Assembly (NCBI GenBank): GCA_951804985.1
Contig: OX638132.1
Location: 6,863,529 to 6,927,528 of the forward strand
DNA length: 64,000 nucleotides
From: Dryomyza anilis
Lineage: Eukaryota; Arthropoda; Insecta; Diptera; Dryomyzidae
Reading direction: 5' to 3'
Position numbers and translations under genes: made by a program. The notes under the pieces were generated by a model. It was not told the DNA's origin. It made no database searches and was given only the letters and a program-made list of their open reading frames with translations. Numbering within the stretch: the stretch's first letter is position 1; each line of letters starts with the position of its first letter. Shown here in pieces: positions 46,040 to 57,995 of this stretch.

Positions 46040-46878
46040 CACAGAAAAAAAATTCTTAAATATGATGAATTTATTCATAAATATTATGAATTTTTTTCAC
46101 CAACTACCAGATTCATCATATTGATATCAATGCTCATTAAATGACATATTAATGAATGCATTCATTATTTATATGAACAAAATATTCAATACAATGAATT
46201 TGAATTGTCATATTAATGAATTTGTTTATAATATTAAAAAAAAAAAAAAAAAAATTTAAAATAATTAAAAAAAAGTCTTTTAAAAATTTTATTTAAAAAA
46301 AATGTGTAAAAAATTAAAAAAAAATTATCCGAAAAAAAAATTCGGACAAAACACATTTCGAAAAAAAAATTTTTTTTCGATAAAAAAAAAAAATTTTCGA
46401 AAAAAAAAATTTTTTTCGAAAAAGAAATGTTCAAAAAAAATGTCTGAAAAAAAAAATTTTTTCAACAAAAAAAAATAATTTTCAAATATAAAACTTTTTA
46501 TTAATAATAATGTCGAGCAAGCATTATATAAGAAATAACACACAAGAACTACTGGAGAACTGAAAAGTACAGCAAAAAATGAACGAAAAAAAAATAATTT
46601 GATAGAAATTTGGTTTAATAAACAGCGTTCTTCAATATGATGAACATATATGTTTTATTTTATATTTTGGTTCATTAATATGATGAAACGTATTCTTCAC
46701 ATACAGTTCATCATATTGAAGAACACTTTTTCGACAGTTACCAAGCGTTCTTCATATTTATGATAGCATTCATAAAATTGATGGCGTTAGTCATTAATAT
46801 AATGAATGGTTCTTCAATACAATGAATCATGGTTTGAAGAACGGAATTCATCAATATGATGTACATTTTTTTTCTGTG
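46040..46878 (+). mobile_element. D-family element (D2)
   Basis: It has the same organisation as D1: 'CACAGAAAAAAAATTCTT' start, TTCATCA/ATGATGAA-rich left arm, central A-runs separated by TTCGAA (46225-46490), 'GCAAGCATTATATAAGAAAT', right arm, and 'CATTTTTTTTCTGTG' end. Non-coding. Confidence 0.8.
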
Positions 46879-47179
46879 TTGGAAATATAAAGATCTCGTA
46901 GATTTTTGTGCTTTATGAGGTATATTTTCAAAAGTGAAGTCATAATCGACGATCACGCCTATTTAAATACCTGACAGCTGACCCGCAGCCGGGGTGGTTG
47001 GAGGGGTTCAAGAAAAATAAAATCGTAACTAAAGGAAATCCTAAATAAGGATTTTGATTTCTTTTTTCAATTCGATTCGAATTTCGAATTTCGATGAACC
47101 CAACAACGTTATTGGACTTTTTTTTAGATGGGTATCCAAAAAGTCCCAAGGATCTTATTATTATTCTTGTTATTCTTGT

Positions 47180-47800
47180 GATTTAATATGTTTGATTATA
47201 CTTTGTTTTTGTTTTTGAGTTTGTGTTTGAATTTGTGTTTTAAAATTTGTTTTTTTTTAATTTTGGATATATGTTTTTTTTTTTATAATTTCTTTATTTT
47301 ATTTTTTTCTTTTCATTTGTTTTAAGCGTTTTTTGATTCATGTTGCTGAGTTATGTTGTTTCAAAAGAAGGAGGTGCCACGATCTGGTGTCTAGTCCCGC
47401 TCATATTCATTGAATTAATATTTTTTTATTGTGTTTTGATATGCGTATATGTTTTTCTTATGTTATTGTTTTAATTTTTTGTGCTTTTTGTTTTCTGTTT
47501 TATACCGTTTTCGTTTGACTTTTTATATTGATTTTAATTCTTTCCATTCTTCATGTTTGTTTTTCTATATTTTTCTTTAGATTTTGTGTTGTATTTTTAT
47601 TTTTATTTGTATTCTGTTCTTCTTTTGATTTTGTGTTTATTATTTTAATTTGTTTTACATTGTGGTTTTTTTCTCTTTTTACTGTTCTTTTCATTTTTGG
47701 TTTTTGTTGTTTGTTTTTGTTTTTAATTTTGTTTTTTTCTTTTATTTTGTGTTTTTGCTTTTGTGTTTTCTGTTGTTTTTGTATTTAGGTGTGCTTATTT
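47180..47800 (-). mobile_element. Helitron-like remnant with T/G-rich minisatellite
   Basis: Minus-strand AAAACAAAATC-type repeats flank a block near 47340-47385. That block reads 'GTGGCACCTCC' then 'ACATAACTCAGCA' on the minus strand, the conserved internal block of the Helitrons. Ends are not preserved. Confidence 0.4.
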
Positions 47801-48989
47801 TTTTTTATAAAACAACAATAATTTGTATTGTCTTTTTATATTTACAAATTTTTCATCTCCTTTTCGCCGCATTTCAATTGATTCAGTTGTCTGCTTTTCA
47901 AGCCGCTTATATTTATAGCTACATACATAATACAATGCAGTTGGCAACCCTCACAAATTCGACCGCTCTCAGACAACCATTCAGTGTTATTGCTTCTGTC
48001 GCTCATTAAACGGATGCAGAATATTTCGCTGTCAGTGGAATTGTTTTTCATTTCAATTTTCCGCATTGTTTTTGTGCAACAAATTTATTTTAGTTTTGAT
48101 TTTTTTTTATTTATTTATTATATTTAACTTTTTTACTATTTGCTGTTTTCAGCAGCCACAAAACTGCATTTTCATTTTGTTGAAAAATTGACAAAACTTC
48201 CGTTAACTTCCGTTTAACTGCTTTGTTTGTTTGATTTTGTTTTTGTGAATTTGGCTATGCGCTGCGCTGTTTGGCAGAGTTTACAGCTTGTCATTAATTA
48301 CTGTCTATATGCAGTATACATGAGGCCTTCAGCCACAGACGTCGAATATAGTTTTTATTGTAATTTAGTCTATGTTTTTTTATGATTTAATTTTTTTTAT
48401 ATATATTTTTATTTCATAATTATTTATTATTTCAATTAGTTTTTATAAATCCATAAAAGTGTCAAATGAGCAGTTCTTTTTTGTAGTTATTCATTTGAGT
48501 GCTCTTATTGTTGTTGTCAAATGTCATAATTGTTACAATAAATAATGCTAACAAAAGCGCATTTTTTTTATTTTTTGTACTGGTAACAAATTTATTACAA
48601 GCGGATGTGGTGGTTTTGCAGTTCTACAAACGGATATGGCTGATTTTTTTCCTCTTTGTCCACATGTCATAAATACATAGATCATTTAATATGGCTGCTT
48701 CTACTTGGTGATAATCTCGGTGCTTTTTGCAGAAATTTTTGCATGTACAACGAAATTGCGGCACTACGAAATAACTACCAAATGAAATAAGAAAAGAATT
48801 TTGTATTTGAATTTAATTTTTGATGATTTTAAAACTTTCATTAACGATTTCTAAAACTAAAAATCACGTTGACTTAATTTTAATTTTAAAAGATATTTGA
48901 CACATTTCTTTATTACATCATACGACAAATATCTAACTGGAAAATTTCTATATATTCGTAAAGTACGCTAAATAATAAAATTTTAGAAA
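47801..48989. other. Unannotated region
   Basis: 47870-48060 and 48180-48345 are higher-complexity patches ('GCGCTGCGCTGTTTGGCAG', 'TTGTCATTAATTACTG'), otherwise AT/T-rich. No gene is supported. Confidence 0.35.
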
Positions 48990-49681
48990 TCATTTCTCCA
49001 AGTATCAGATTCATCATTAATTATAAATAAGAATGTCATCATACTATCGAAGAACGAAATATTCTATAAAATGAATTTATATCGTCATAAAATGAATTCA
49101 AAATTAAAAAAAAAAATTCTGTGTCCTTAAAAAAATATTTTTGAAAAAAAATTGTTATTAAAATTTTATTTTTCGAAAAACAAATTATACTAAAAAAATA
49201 TTTTAATCGAAAAAAAAATTTTGTTCGAAAAAATTTTTTTTGAGAGAACAATTTTTTTTTCTAATTATTTTAAAATATATTTTTTATAAATATAAATAAA
49301 AAGTTTTAATTATAAATAAATGTTTTTATGCATGTCGCAAGCATTATATAAGAAATAACATAAAAAAACTTCTGAGAAGTATGGCAGAAAATGAACGAAA
49401 AATACTTATTTCGATTGAAATTTGGTTTGATGAACAACATTATTCAATATGATGAACATATATGTTGTATTTAATGTATTTTTTAATATGATGAACGTAT
49501 TCTTCACACAGTTCATCATATTTAAGAACACTTTTTCGACAGTTACCAGGCGTTCATCATCTTTCTGATCGCATTTATAACATTGATATCGTTAGTCATT
49601 AATATTATGAATGGTTCTTCAATGCAATGAATCATGCTTTGTAGGACGGAATTCATTAATATGATGTACATTTTTTCTGTA
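48990..49681 (+). mobile_element. D-family element, 5'-eroded (D3)
   Basis: The left terminus is lost. From 'CAGATTCATCATTAA' on it follows D1/D2: TTCGAA-punctuated A-runs (49100-49250), 'GCAAGCATTATATAAGAAAT', 'TTCATCATATTTAAGAACAC' and an end 'GTACATTTTTTCTGT'. Confidence 0.72.
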
Positions 49682-50028
49682 TATTTTTAAGAGGATACAT
49701 GTCGCTACATAACAGTGCAAACTCTTAATTTGGTACATTATTGAAGCCATTTTCGAAATCAGCGCCACAAATGTATTCAATATTTACTGCACCACATTAA
49801 AATTTGAATTTCGTCGGGTAGTGTAATTTATAACATTCAATATGTCATCGACATATCATTAATAAAAGACCACAACTAATTAATACATCCTAATAAAAAC
49901 TTTCTGGCAAATAAACAGATGACCGGGGAAATGAACAGATAAATGGAATATTTTCAAAATTTATAGTATACCAAGGCAAACTTTTCACAGAGTCGAGGAT
50001 CTTTAGAAATATTTGTTGACATATTTCG

Positions 50029-50340
50029 TAGCCGCGGTAGCTCAGTAGTTAGTGCGTTGGACTGCGAGCCGAAAGGTCCCCGGTTCAAACCTGTACTGGG
50101 GCTAACAACATCTTTTCATAGAAACATTTTTCTATACCGCGCTACCTCTCGGCAGTAAATGGCAAACCTCCGAGGGTAAAAACATTGCCTATGAAAAGCT
50201 CTCACCCGCCGTTCGGATTTGGCAATAAACTGTAGGCCCCACCACTTTGAGTACAAATATAACACGCACAGCTCAAAAATGGTGAGAGAGCTCGGCTAAG
50301 TTCTTATAGAACTGTAGTGCCAAACTATTATTATATTATT
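50029..50340 (+). mobile_element. tRNA-derived SINE, type 1, full-length
   Basis: The head is tRNA-like: 'GCCGCGGTAGCTCAGTAGTT' (A box region) and 'CCGGTTCAAACC' (B box) about 35 bp apart, then 'GGGGCTAACAACATCTTTTC'. It has a conserved body ('CCGCGCTACCTCTCGGCAG', 'CACCCGCCGTTCGGATTTGG') and a tail 'TGCCAAACTATTATTATATT'. RNA polymerase III would transcribe it from the internal boxes; mobilisation would rely on a LINE. Other copies: 14740-15114 and 53622-53898, both inverted. It abuts family A copy A4. Confidence 0.85.
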
Positions 50341-50345
50341 TCAAA

Positions 50346-51089
50346 TATAACCAGTTGGGAAGGTTATATCACATGGGAAATTTTAAAGTAGGTGTAATTA
50401 TGATAGTTGGGATTTTCAAAATTATAGTCGGTCTAAGCCGACTATAAATACCCTACACATATGTGTGGTTACCATTCAAAGTGATATATAGGTCACCAGG
50501 GTATACGAATACTGAAAATAACTACAAACATTCAATCGCTGAAGAATTTCCATTCATTTGATACCCATATTTACAAATGTGTAGGTGTACCGAATTTCGA
50601 TTTTTTTTTTGTGAACCACAAGTCTTTTTGCCGGAAAACATTATTATAATGTATTTGAGCATGATATCAATATATATTTGACCAAAAAAGTTTATCTAAG
50701 CACGTATACATAAAAATTGATCTTTATATGTACATTTTATATGAGGTATTTGAACATAAGTGGTCGGATCATAGATCACAATGGACCGATCTCGCCAATT
50801 TTTTCGCACATACAGCGTAGATATATTAGTAATCTAAGTTATAAGTTTCATTTATCTAGCTCTTCAATTTTAAAAGTAGTAGGGATTTCAACAGACAGAC
50901 AGACAGACAGACAGACGGACAGACAGACGGACAGACAGACGGACAGACGGACATCGCTAAATCGACTCAGGAGGTCATGCTGATCAAGAATATATATACT
51001 TTTCCATACCGGAGATGCTTCCTTCTGGGTGTTACAAACGGCGTACCAAACTGAATATACCCTTTCACTCTTAGTGTAGGGTATAAAAA
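50346..51089 (+). mobile_element. Mini-me-like element, family A, full-length (A4)
   Basis: Nearly identical to 21102-21804 along its length, including the 5' hairpin ATAGTCGG-TCTAAG-CCGACTAT and the 3' hairpin. The GACA/GACGGACA microsatellite is longer (about 50892-50951) than in A3, so it has expanded or contracted since the copies separated. Non-coding. Confidence 0.88.
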
Positions 51090-52517
51090 GGTGGAGTTTG
51101 TATCACAATCTGTCTGTTTTCTGCCCGTTCCCAAATTATACCGTGAATCTTCTATTAAAATTCCACAAAATTTTACAACATGATTGGGTCATGATCATGC
51201 ACACAAACAATTTCACCAACTACCGGGATTCATCAGATTGATGAATTCGCTCATTGAACTAAAATCGTATTTTTTAAATGTTTTTCATTTTTAATATTTT
51301 TTTTAACATCAAATTTCAAACAAATTTTGTCTCTATTTACACATTTATGTATTTAGAATTCTTAAAGGATTTATAATATATAATTGCTAATTATTCGAAG
51401 ACACCATCTCATCATATTAATGAAAAAGTGAACATGAATTTTGTTCAACAAAACATTAATTTAAATATCATAAATCTTATAAGAATTATAAATACGTAAA
51501 TGTGTAATTAGAGACATGTTGTTCTTTTAATTGTCTACGACAATTTGAATATACAAATAATATTTCAATAAGTATTTAAAACAATTGGATAAAAACTTGA
51601 ACATTTTTTATTTAATTTTTTTATTTTTTATTATGATTTAAGATTTAGTAATTAACAAAAAATGATTTATGGTCCAAGATGCATTATCCAAATTAACTAC
51701 CGAAATCACACATTTTGTTCTAATATTCTAATTTTTTTCTAATTGAGAATTTAAATTTGATAATCTTTTGTATAATCAATTGTCAAAAAATATACTAATG
51801 CTCGTATTCTAATATTATCATTACTTAATATTTAAAATAGGCTTCTTCTTATTGCATACTCTGTTTTTTCTAAAACGTAACGTTTTTGAGAAAAATTCGG
51901 ATAAAATATAGAATCATTTTAAATTTCAACAGTTTTTAACGGAAACTGGGTTTTGATAGGGAAGATTTTAAAAATTAGAAACTATCAAAAAAGCTACTAA
52001 TTTTCATTGTTAGCTTTAACTATGTACTACATAACCATAAATCATTTTCTTTTTTATCAATACATCCAAAATGCAAAAAAAAATCGTCCAAAAATAGTCA
52101 CAAAAATTAATATTTTTCGAGTTTCGATTCAAATATCTTCAAAACATATCGGCATAATAGTATTTGTCTATATACTGCAATTAATCTTGACAATTAGAAG
52201 AAAAATTGCATTTACAGTTTTATGGAAATCTAGTATAGTAAGGTACTGCATTATTTTAATTCTAAAAAGTGGCTGAAAAGGGCCTAAAATATCGATAGCA
52301 ATTTTCTCAAAATCGTTACGTAAATGAAAAAAAAACTGAGTATTCAGTCAAAATAAGCAACCACGAATTACATAGAATTGATGTATGGGAAGTCCATGGC
52401 AAACATTTTTATTCGTTTTGTTGAGTAGTGTAATAAGTTTCCGATAACGAGTACCATTTCTACTAGAGTATAGAGTATAGTATTACCCCATGAGTACCTG
52501 GTAAGTAAATAATGACA
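51090..52517. other. Unannotated AT-rich region with D-family scraps
   Basis: 'TTTCACCAACTACCGGGATT' and 'CATCAGATTGATGAATTC' (about 51209-51247) are a D-element fragment; 'ATCTCATCATATTAATGAA' at about 51407 is another. Frames of up to 89 codons (52007-52276) are not recognisable. Confidence 0.4.
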
Positions 52518-53262
52518 CACCCAGAAAAAAATTCCCTCAAATCCCATTAAAATTGGTTAATAGGACAATTATTGATTTAAAAGTATAAAAAAACGAGTTG
52601 GGAAAGTTAGGTCACATGGGTAAGTTCGGTCACATGGACCGATTTTTATAGTCGGTCGGGCCCGACTATGGAATACCCTACACCTTTGGTGGGATATTAA
52701 TGTGGGATATTTAATTGCATACCTTAATTTTAAAGTTTTTAATTATGCTGAACCTCCCCACCCTCAAAATATTATTCATATATCAGAAATTTACGTCTTA
52801 TATCCCCATAAATTAAAAAATGTATATAAAAGTATAAAAAATCTAAAAAAAAAATTGAAAAATATAATTGTGCGGACCACGCCTATATTTAAAATTTTGT
52901 AAGGCTAATATTTCATAGATTTGGTTTTAAAAATTTACGGATCAAATTTCCACTATGAAAACCCGGGAAATAATGAAAAAAAAAAGTGGGCGTATCACGC
53001 CCAATTTTGGATCACATATTCTTAGGTGAATTCTAACAATACGTTTTAAATTTTATAACTATACCTTGAATACTTTTTGAGTTATTAGTTCCGAAAGAGT
53101 TATATAAAAGTGACTTGTATGGGAGGTGGGCGTGTCCGTTGACCGATTTGGCTCATTTTCAAACTCAGTTCCTACTTTTGGCTAAAATATATTGAGACGA
53201 AATTTCATCGCATTCTGATCAGTATTTGTCAAGTTATTCTGTATTCGGACAGCAAGACAGCA

Positions 53263-53299
<37 letters not shown>

Positions 53300-53571
53300 T
53301 GGCTAAACGGACTCGGGTAGTGATGCTGATCAAGAATATATATACTTTTCCATACCGGACACGCCTCCTAAGGGGCGTTACAATATATGCACAAAGTTAA
53401 TATACCCTGTACCTCATAGGTGTAGGGTATAAAAATGTCATATAAACTCAATGGCAATGTTTTGATATTTTCTAGTATTTAATGGTATTTTCCGATTAAA
53501 ATAATAATTTATCCTATTGTATGTTTTTAATAGTTAAAAACTATTATTTATATAGTATATTTTTCTGGGTG
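52518..53571. mobile_element. Small TIR element G (CACCCAGAAAAA) split by B3
   Basis: 'CACCCAGAAAAAA' at 52518 is answered by 'TTTTTCTGGGTG' ending at 53571. Removing B3 leaves about 210 bp of AT-rich sequence. No convincing target duplication, so this rests on the TIR and the nested geometry. Confidence 0.45.
52593..53435 (+). mobile_element. Mini-me-like element, family B, full-length (B3)
   Basis: The most regular family B copy: 'ACGAGTTGGGAAAGTTAGG' start, the 5' hairpin ATAGTCGG-TCGGGC-CCGACTAT, 'CCTCCCCACCCTCAAAATA', 'GCGTATCACGCCC', 'GACAGCAAGACAGC', a GACAGACA array (about 53265-53298), the core, and a 3' hairpin ending 'GTAGGGTATAAAAA'. Confidence 0.9.
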
Positions 53572-53621
53572 CATGATCAATACATGAGCATGGTCTGGCT
53601 AAAATCCCCACTAGTGTAATC

Positions 53622-53898
53622 TTATAATAATAAGAGTTTGACCACTTTGAGCTGTGCGTGTTATATTTGTACTCAAAGTGGAGGGACCTACAGTTTAGTG
53701 CCGACTCCGAACGGCGTGTGAGAGCTTTTTTATAGGCAATGTTTTGCTCTCGTAGCTTTGCAATTTGCCGAGAGGGAGCGCGGTATAGAAAAATGTTTCA
53801 ATCAAAAGATGTTGTTAGCCCCAGTCCAGACTTGAACCAGCTTTCGACCTTTCGGCTCGCAGTCCAACGCACTAACCTTGAGCTACCGATGCTACAGT
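53622..53898 (-). mobile_element. tRNA-derived SINE, type 1, inverted copy
   Basis: On the minus strand from 53898: 'TAGCATCGGTAGCTCAAGGT' (A box), 'CTGGTTCAAGTC' (B box), 'GGGGCTAACAACATCTTTTG', the body, and a tail 'CTTATTATTATAAG'. Slightly shorter than 50029-50340. Confidence 0.82.
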
Positions 53899-53953
53899 AA
53901 TCTTTGATTATCACAAAATTCTTGCTTTATTCATTAATTCCGTAATTATTTTA

Positions 53954-54738
53954 TTATACCCTACACCTATGAGGTACAGGGTATATTAACTTTGTGCATA
54001 TATTGTAACGCCCCTTAGGAGGCGTGTCCGGTATGGAAAAGTATATATATTCTTGATCAGCATCACTACCCGAGTCCGTTTAGCCATGTCCGTCTGTCTG
54101 TCTGTCCGTCTTGCTGTCTTGCTGTCTTGCTGTCTTGCTGTCCGAATACAGAATAACTTGAGAAATACTGATCGGAATGCGATGAAATTTCGTCTCAATA
54201 TATTTTAGCCAAAAGTAGGAACTGAGTTTGAAAATGAGCCAAATCGGTCAACGGACACGCCCACCTCCCATACAAGTCACTTTTATATAACTCTTTCGGA
54301 ACTAATAACTCGAAAAGTATTCAAGGTATAGTTATAAAATTTAAAAGGTATTGTTAGAAGTCACCTAAAAATATGTGGTCCAAAAATGGGCGTGATCCGC
54401 CCACTTTTTTTTTCATTATTTCCAGGATTTTCATAGTGAAAATTTGATCCGTAAATTATTAAAATCAAATCTATGAAATATTAGCCTTTCAAAATTTTAA
54501 ATATAGGCGTGGTCCGCCCAATTATATTTTTCAAATTTTTTTTTTAGTTTTTTATACTTTATATAAATTTTTTAAATTATGGGGATATAAGACGTAAATT
54601 TCTGATATATGAATAATATTCTGAGGGTTAATATTCCCACCAAAGGTGTAGGGTATTCCATAGTCGGGCCCGACCGACTATAAAAATCCGCCACATGTGA
54701 CCGAACTTACCCATGTGACCTAACTTTCCCAACTCGTT
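53954..54738 (-). mobile_element. Mini-me-like element, family B, inverted (B4)
   Basis: A complete-ended minus copy: 3' hairpin at the left ('TTATACCCTACACCTATGAG'), a microsatellite with a four-unit TTGCTGTC block (about 54117-54142), and the 5' hairpin at about 54660-54681. A short stretch between 'CTGAGGGT' and 'TAATATTCCCACC' is deleted relative to B5. Confidence 0.88.
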
Positions 54739-54817
54739 GTAATTGTTTTAGACTTTATTTAATTTTATTTAATACATCTTAAATTGTACACCCTTAATTT
54801 TATTTCATTTTAGTTTA

Positions 54818-55647
54818 TTATACCCTATACGTATGAGGTACAGGGTATATTAACTTTGTGCATATATTGTAACGCCCCTTAGGAGGCGTGTCCGGTATGG
54901 AAAAGTATATATATTTTTGATCAGCATCACCGTCTGTCTGTCTGTCTGTCCGTCTTGCTGTCTTGCTGTCTTGCTGTCTTGCTGTCCGAATACAGAATAA
55001 CTTGAGAAATACTGATCAGAATGCGATGAAATTTCTACACAATATATTTGAGCCAAAAGTAGGAACTGAGTTTGAAAATGAGCCAAATCGGTCAACGGAC
55101 ACGCCCACCTCCCATACAAGTCACTTTTATATAACTCTTTCGGAACTAATAACTCGAAAAGTATTCAAGGTATAGTTATAAAATTTAAAACGTATTGTTA
55201 TATTTCACGTATAAATATGTGGTCCAAAAATGGGCGTGATCCGCCCACTTTTTTTTTTCATTATTTCCCGGGTTTTCATAGTGGAAATTTGATCCGTAAA
55301 TTATTATAATCAAATCTATGAAATATTTGTCTTTTAAAATTTTAAATATAGGCGTGGTCCGCCCAAATATATTTTTCATTTATTTTTTTTTTAGTTGTTT
55401 ATACTTTTATATACATTTTTTAATTTATGGGGATATAAGACGGAAATTTCTGACATATGAATAATATTCTGAGGGTGGGGAGGTTCAGCATAATTAAAAA
55501 CTTTAAATTTAAGGTATGCAATTAAATATCCCACATTAATATCCACACCAAAGGTGTAGGGTATTCCATAGTCGGGCCCGACCGACTACAAAAATCCGCC
55601 CCATGTGACCGAACTTACCCATGTGACCTAACTATCCCAACTCGTTT
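54818..55647 (-). mobile_element. Mini-me-like element, family B, inverted (B5)
   Basis: Same orientation as B4, 79 bp further on, and sharing its expanded TTGCTGTC block (54954-54985), so B4 and B5 are one subfamily or an old tandem duplication. The part between microsatellite and core is shortened ('CAGCATCACCGTCTGTCTG'). Confidence 0.88.
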
Positions 55648-56433
55648 AGACTGTTTTTGTTATTTTGTATCATTTTAATAACTTTTGGGGACATTTTTTA
55701 TTACATTTTTTACTTACTAACTTTTCAGTGTTATAGTGTTTTATTAAGTTTTAGCCTTGATATGGGTTTCCTTTTTTAATTTTGTGAAATTTAATTTGTT
55801 TAATAAATGTCACTGTGTATCTGTCAACTGTCATGCTTTAACAAAGTATGTCAAACCAGGTGCTGTATATGGCTCTGCAACGTTTGTAAAATGTCAGAGA
55901 TAATTTAAAGTTTTCACTCGCATAGTTTTCATTATTTCGTTTGAAAAATTATGCGCCTCAGGGATATTCGTTACAAAGCTGTCTGTGTTAAGCTGTTGCC
56001 ATTTTATTTAAGGGTTAAAAAAAAGTTTTTAACTGCTTGTGATATGTCATTTTTTAATTTAATTTAATCGCAATTCGATATATTGTAAACAGCTCTCATT
56101 ATTTCACCACGAAAACTATTAACAGTATTTGTACTAATATCTGAATCTAAAAAAAATATATTTTTTAATTCAATTACAAATTAGTTACAGCTCAATTTAT
56201 ACATACAAATATTTATTCACACCAATAGTTTTATGGCTGTTGGTTCAAATAAATAAAATATTTTTCACATGAGTTTTTACTGCAGTACTTATGTATTTAA
56301 TATCATATTCAATTTGAAACACTATTAATTGAATATTTTTTTATGATTTCTATCTAATAGTTTATTTTTATTTTGTTTGGTAGATTTAGCATTTAGTGCA
56401 ATTTTTAATTAAAATTCATGAAAATATTTCCAG
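55648..56433. other. Unannotated AT-rich region, possible intron end
   Basis: No repeats recognised. The last bases ('GAAAATATTTCCAG') make a good splice acceptor with a pyrimidine-containing tract, directly before the open frame at 56434. 55800-56000 is less AT-rich. Confidence 0.35.
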
Positions 56434-56643
56434 CTTAATAAACCACAAATCGTGTTGCGAACCGTAATCCGCGTGTTCATTGAAAGAGAAAAACTATATT
56501 TAAGACATGTTAATATTTATATCAAAACATACACCAAGGACGATGCCAAAATTAAATGCATATTCATAGATATTGATGATAGAGAAATGTGTATGGAAGA
56601 TAGAACTAAAAATATTCAGAGATGGTTGTGCTATACAATCTGA
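56434..56643 (+). CDS. Candidate 3'-terminal exon of an unrecognised host gene
   Basis: Immediately after a splice-acceptor-like 'ATTTCCAG' there is an uninterrupted frame of 69 codons to TGA. Its composition (Asp, Glu, Arg, Thr and Val mixed with hydrophobics, e.g. 'VLRTVIRVFIEREKLYLRH' and 'IKCIFIDIDDREMCMEDRT') is unlike the Lys/Asn/Ile/Phe junk of neighbouring AT-rich frames. AATAAA follows 6 bases after the stop (56649-56654). I do not recognise the family; no signal peptide or membrane segment is visible. There is no upstream partner exon that I can support, so it could be an orphan frame. A chance ORF is the main alternative. Confidence 0.35.
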   Translation, partial: LNKPQIVLRTVIRVFIEREKLYLRHVNIYIKTYTKDDAKIKCIFIDIDDREMCMEDRTKNIQRWLCYTI

Positions 56644-56648
56644 AAAAT

Positions 56649-56654
56649 AATAAA
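56649..56654 (+). terminator. Candidate polyadenylation signal AATAAA
   Basis: AATAAA lies just downstream of the stop of the candidate exon. The signal is unusually close to the stop, and such hexamers are frequent in AT-rich DNA, so it is only supporting evidence. Confidence 0.25.
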
Positions 56655-57061
56655 CTATTTGCAGCGAAATTCACAGCGCAACGACAAATAAGCCACACTG
56701 CAAAAATACAGGCTCTCCCAAACATAATTTTGCATCTTTACAGCTATTGCAAACAAAATTAGTTTTGCATTGCAAAACATTTAGCGTATTCACAGTTCGT
56801 TATATTTTAATCTGGTATTCATACCATGTAGTATACATACGACACAATACAACAGAAATGTGCATATTTTGTTGCATCACTATGCATTGAAATACCACAA
56901 GTGTTGTATTTAAGAGTAGCCCTAAGTCATGTTTTTGGTGTCGTATTTTGTGAAATGAAGATAAATTGTAAAGTTTAATGATAAATATTGTGCATAAAAT
57001 GTTAATTCATTTGTTTTTCTTTGAAATTCAAGACATATCTATATATATAAAACTCTTGGTC

Positions 57062-57078
57062 CGTCTGTCAGTCTGACG

Positions 57079-57140
<62 letters not shown>
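57062..57140. repeat. (GTCT)n microsatellite in Helitron 1
   Basis: About 15 GTCT units near the Helitron 5' end. The equivalent position in Helitron 2 holds GTTTGTAC units instead. Confidence 0.9.
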
Positions 57141-57144
<4 letters not shown>

Positions 57145-57326
57145 TCCAGCATCACGTCTAAACCGCTGAACCGATTTAACTGCCACAGGATAGTAAGGAG
57201 TCCGGAGGGTGTCATAGGCTATATATGGACGGGATTTGACAAAGGGGCGTGGTACCTCCCATACAACCTAAACTTTCAAAACGACATAACTCAGCACATA
57301 CACAATCTAAAAAGATGAAACAAAAA

Positions 57327-57850
57327 ACTAAAATTCACCACACTAAAACTCACTACACTAAAACTCACCACACTAAAACTCACTACACCAAAACTCACCA
57401 CAATAAAACTCACCACGCTAAAACTCACCACACTTAAAATTCACCATACTACAACTCACCACACCAAAACTCACCAAACTAAAACTCACCACACCAAAAT
57501 TCACCACACTAAAACTCAACACAATAAAGCTCACCACACTAAAACTCACCACACTAAAAATTCACCACACTAAAACTCACCACACTAAAACTCACCACAC
57601 TAAAAACTCACCACACCGAAACTCACCACACTAAAACTCACCACACTAAAACTCACCGCATTAAAACTCACCACAATAAAACTCACCACCCTAAAACTCA
57701 CTACATTAAAAATTCAGCACACTAAAACTCACCACACTAAAACTCACCACACCAAAACTCACCACACTAAAACTCACCACACTAAAAATTCACTAAACTA
57801 AAAATTCAACACACTAAAACTCACCACATTAAAACTAACTACACTAAAAC
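57327..57850. repeat. 15-bp minisatellite (CACTAAAACTCACCA)
   Basis: About 35 units of 15 bp with scattered one-base indels. The multiple-of-three unit keeps a Thr/His/Lys frame partly open; this is not a gene. The same unit, inverted, fills Helitron 2. Confidence 0.92.
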
Positions 57851-57995
57851 TTCTACTGGGAAAAACTCTACGGAGAAGAATTCTACAGGGAAGAGTTCTA
57901 CCGGGAAGAATTCTACGGTAAAGCGTTCTATGGGGAAGAATTTTACGGCGAAGATTTCTACTGTGAAGAATTCTACGGCGAAATATTCTATTGTC
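57851..57995. repeat. 15-bp minisatellite 2 (TTCTACGGGGAAGAA)
   Basis: About nine or ten degenerate units directly after the first array ('TTCTACAGGGAAGAG', 'TTCTACCGGGAAGAA'). The corresponding inverted block in Helitron 2 is about 60905-61075. Confidence 0.85.

Noticed and set aside
50029..50102. Possible functional tRNA gene
   Set aside because: A and B boxes are good but anticodon-stem pairing is poor, and the same head with the same downstream body recurs in inverted copies, so it is a SINE.
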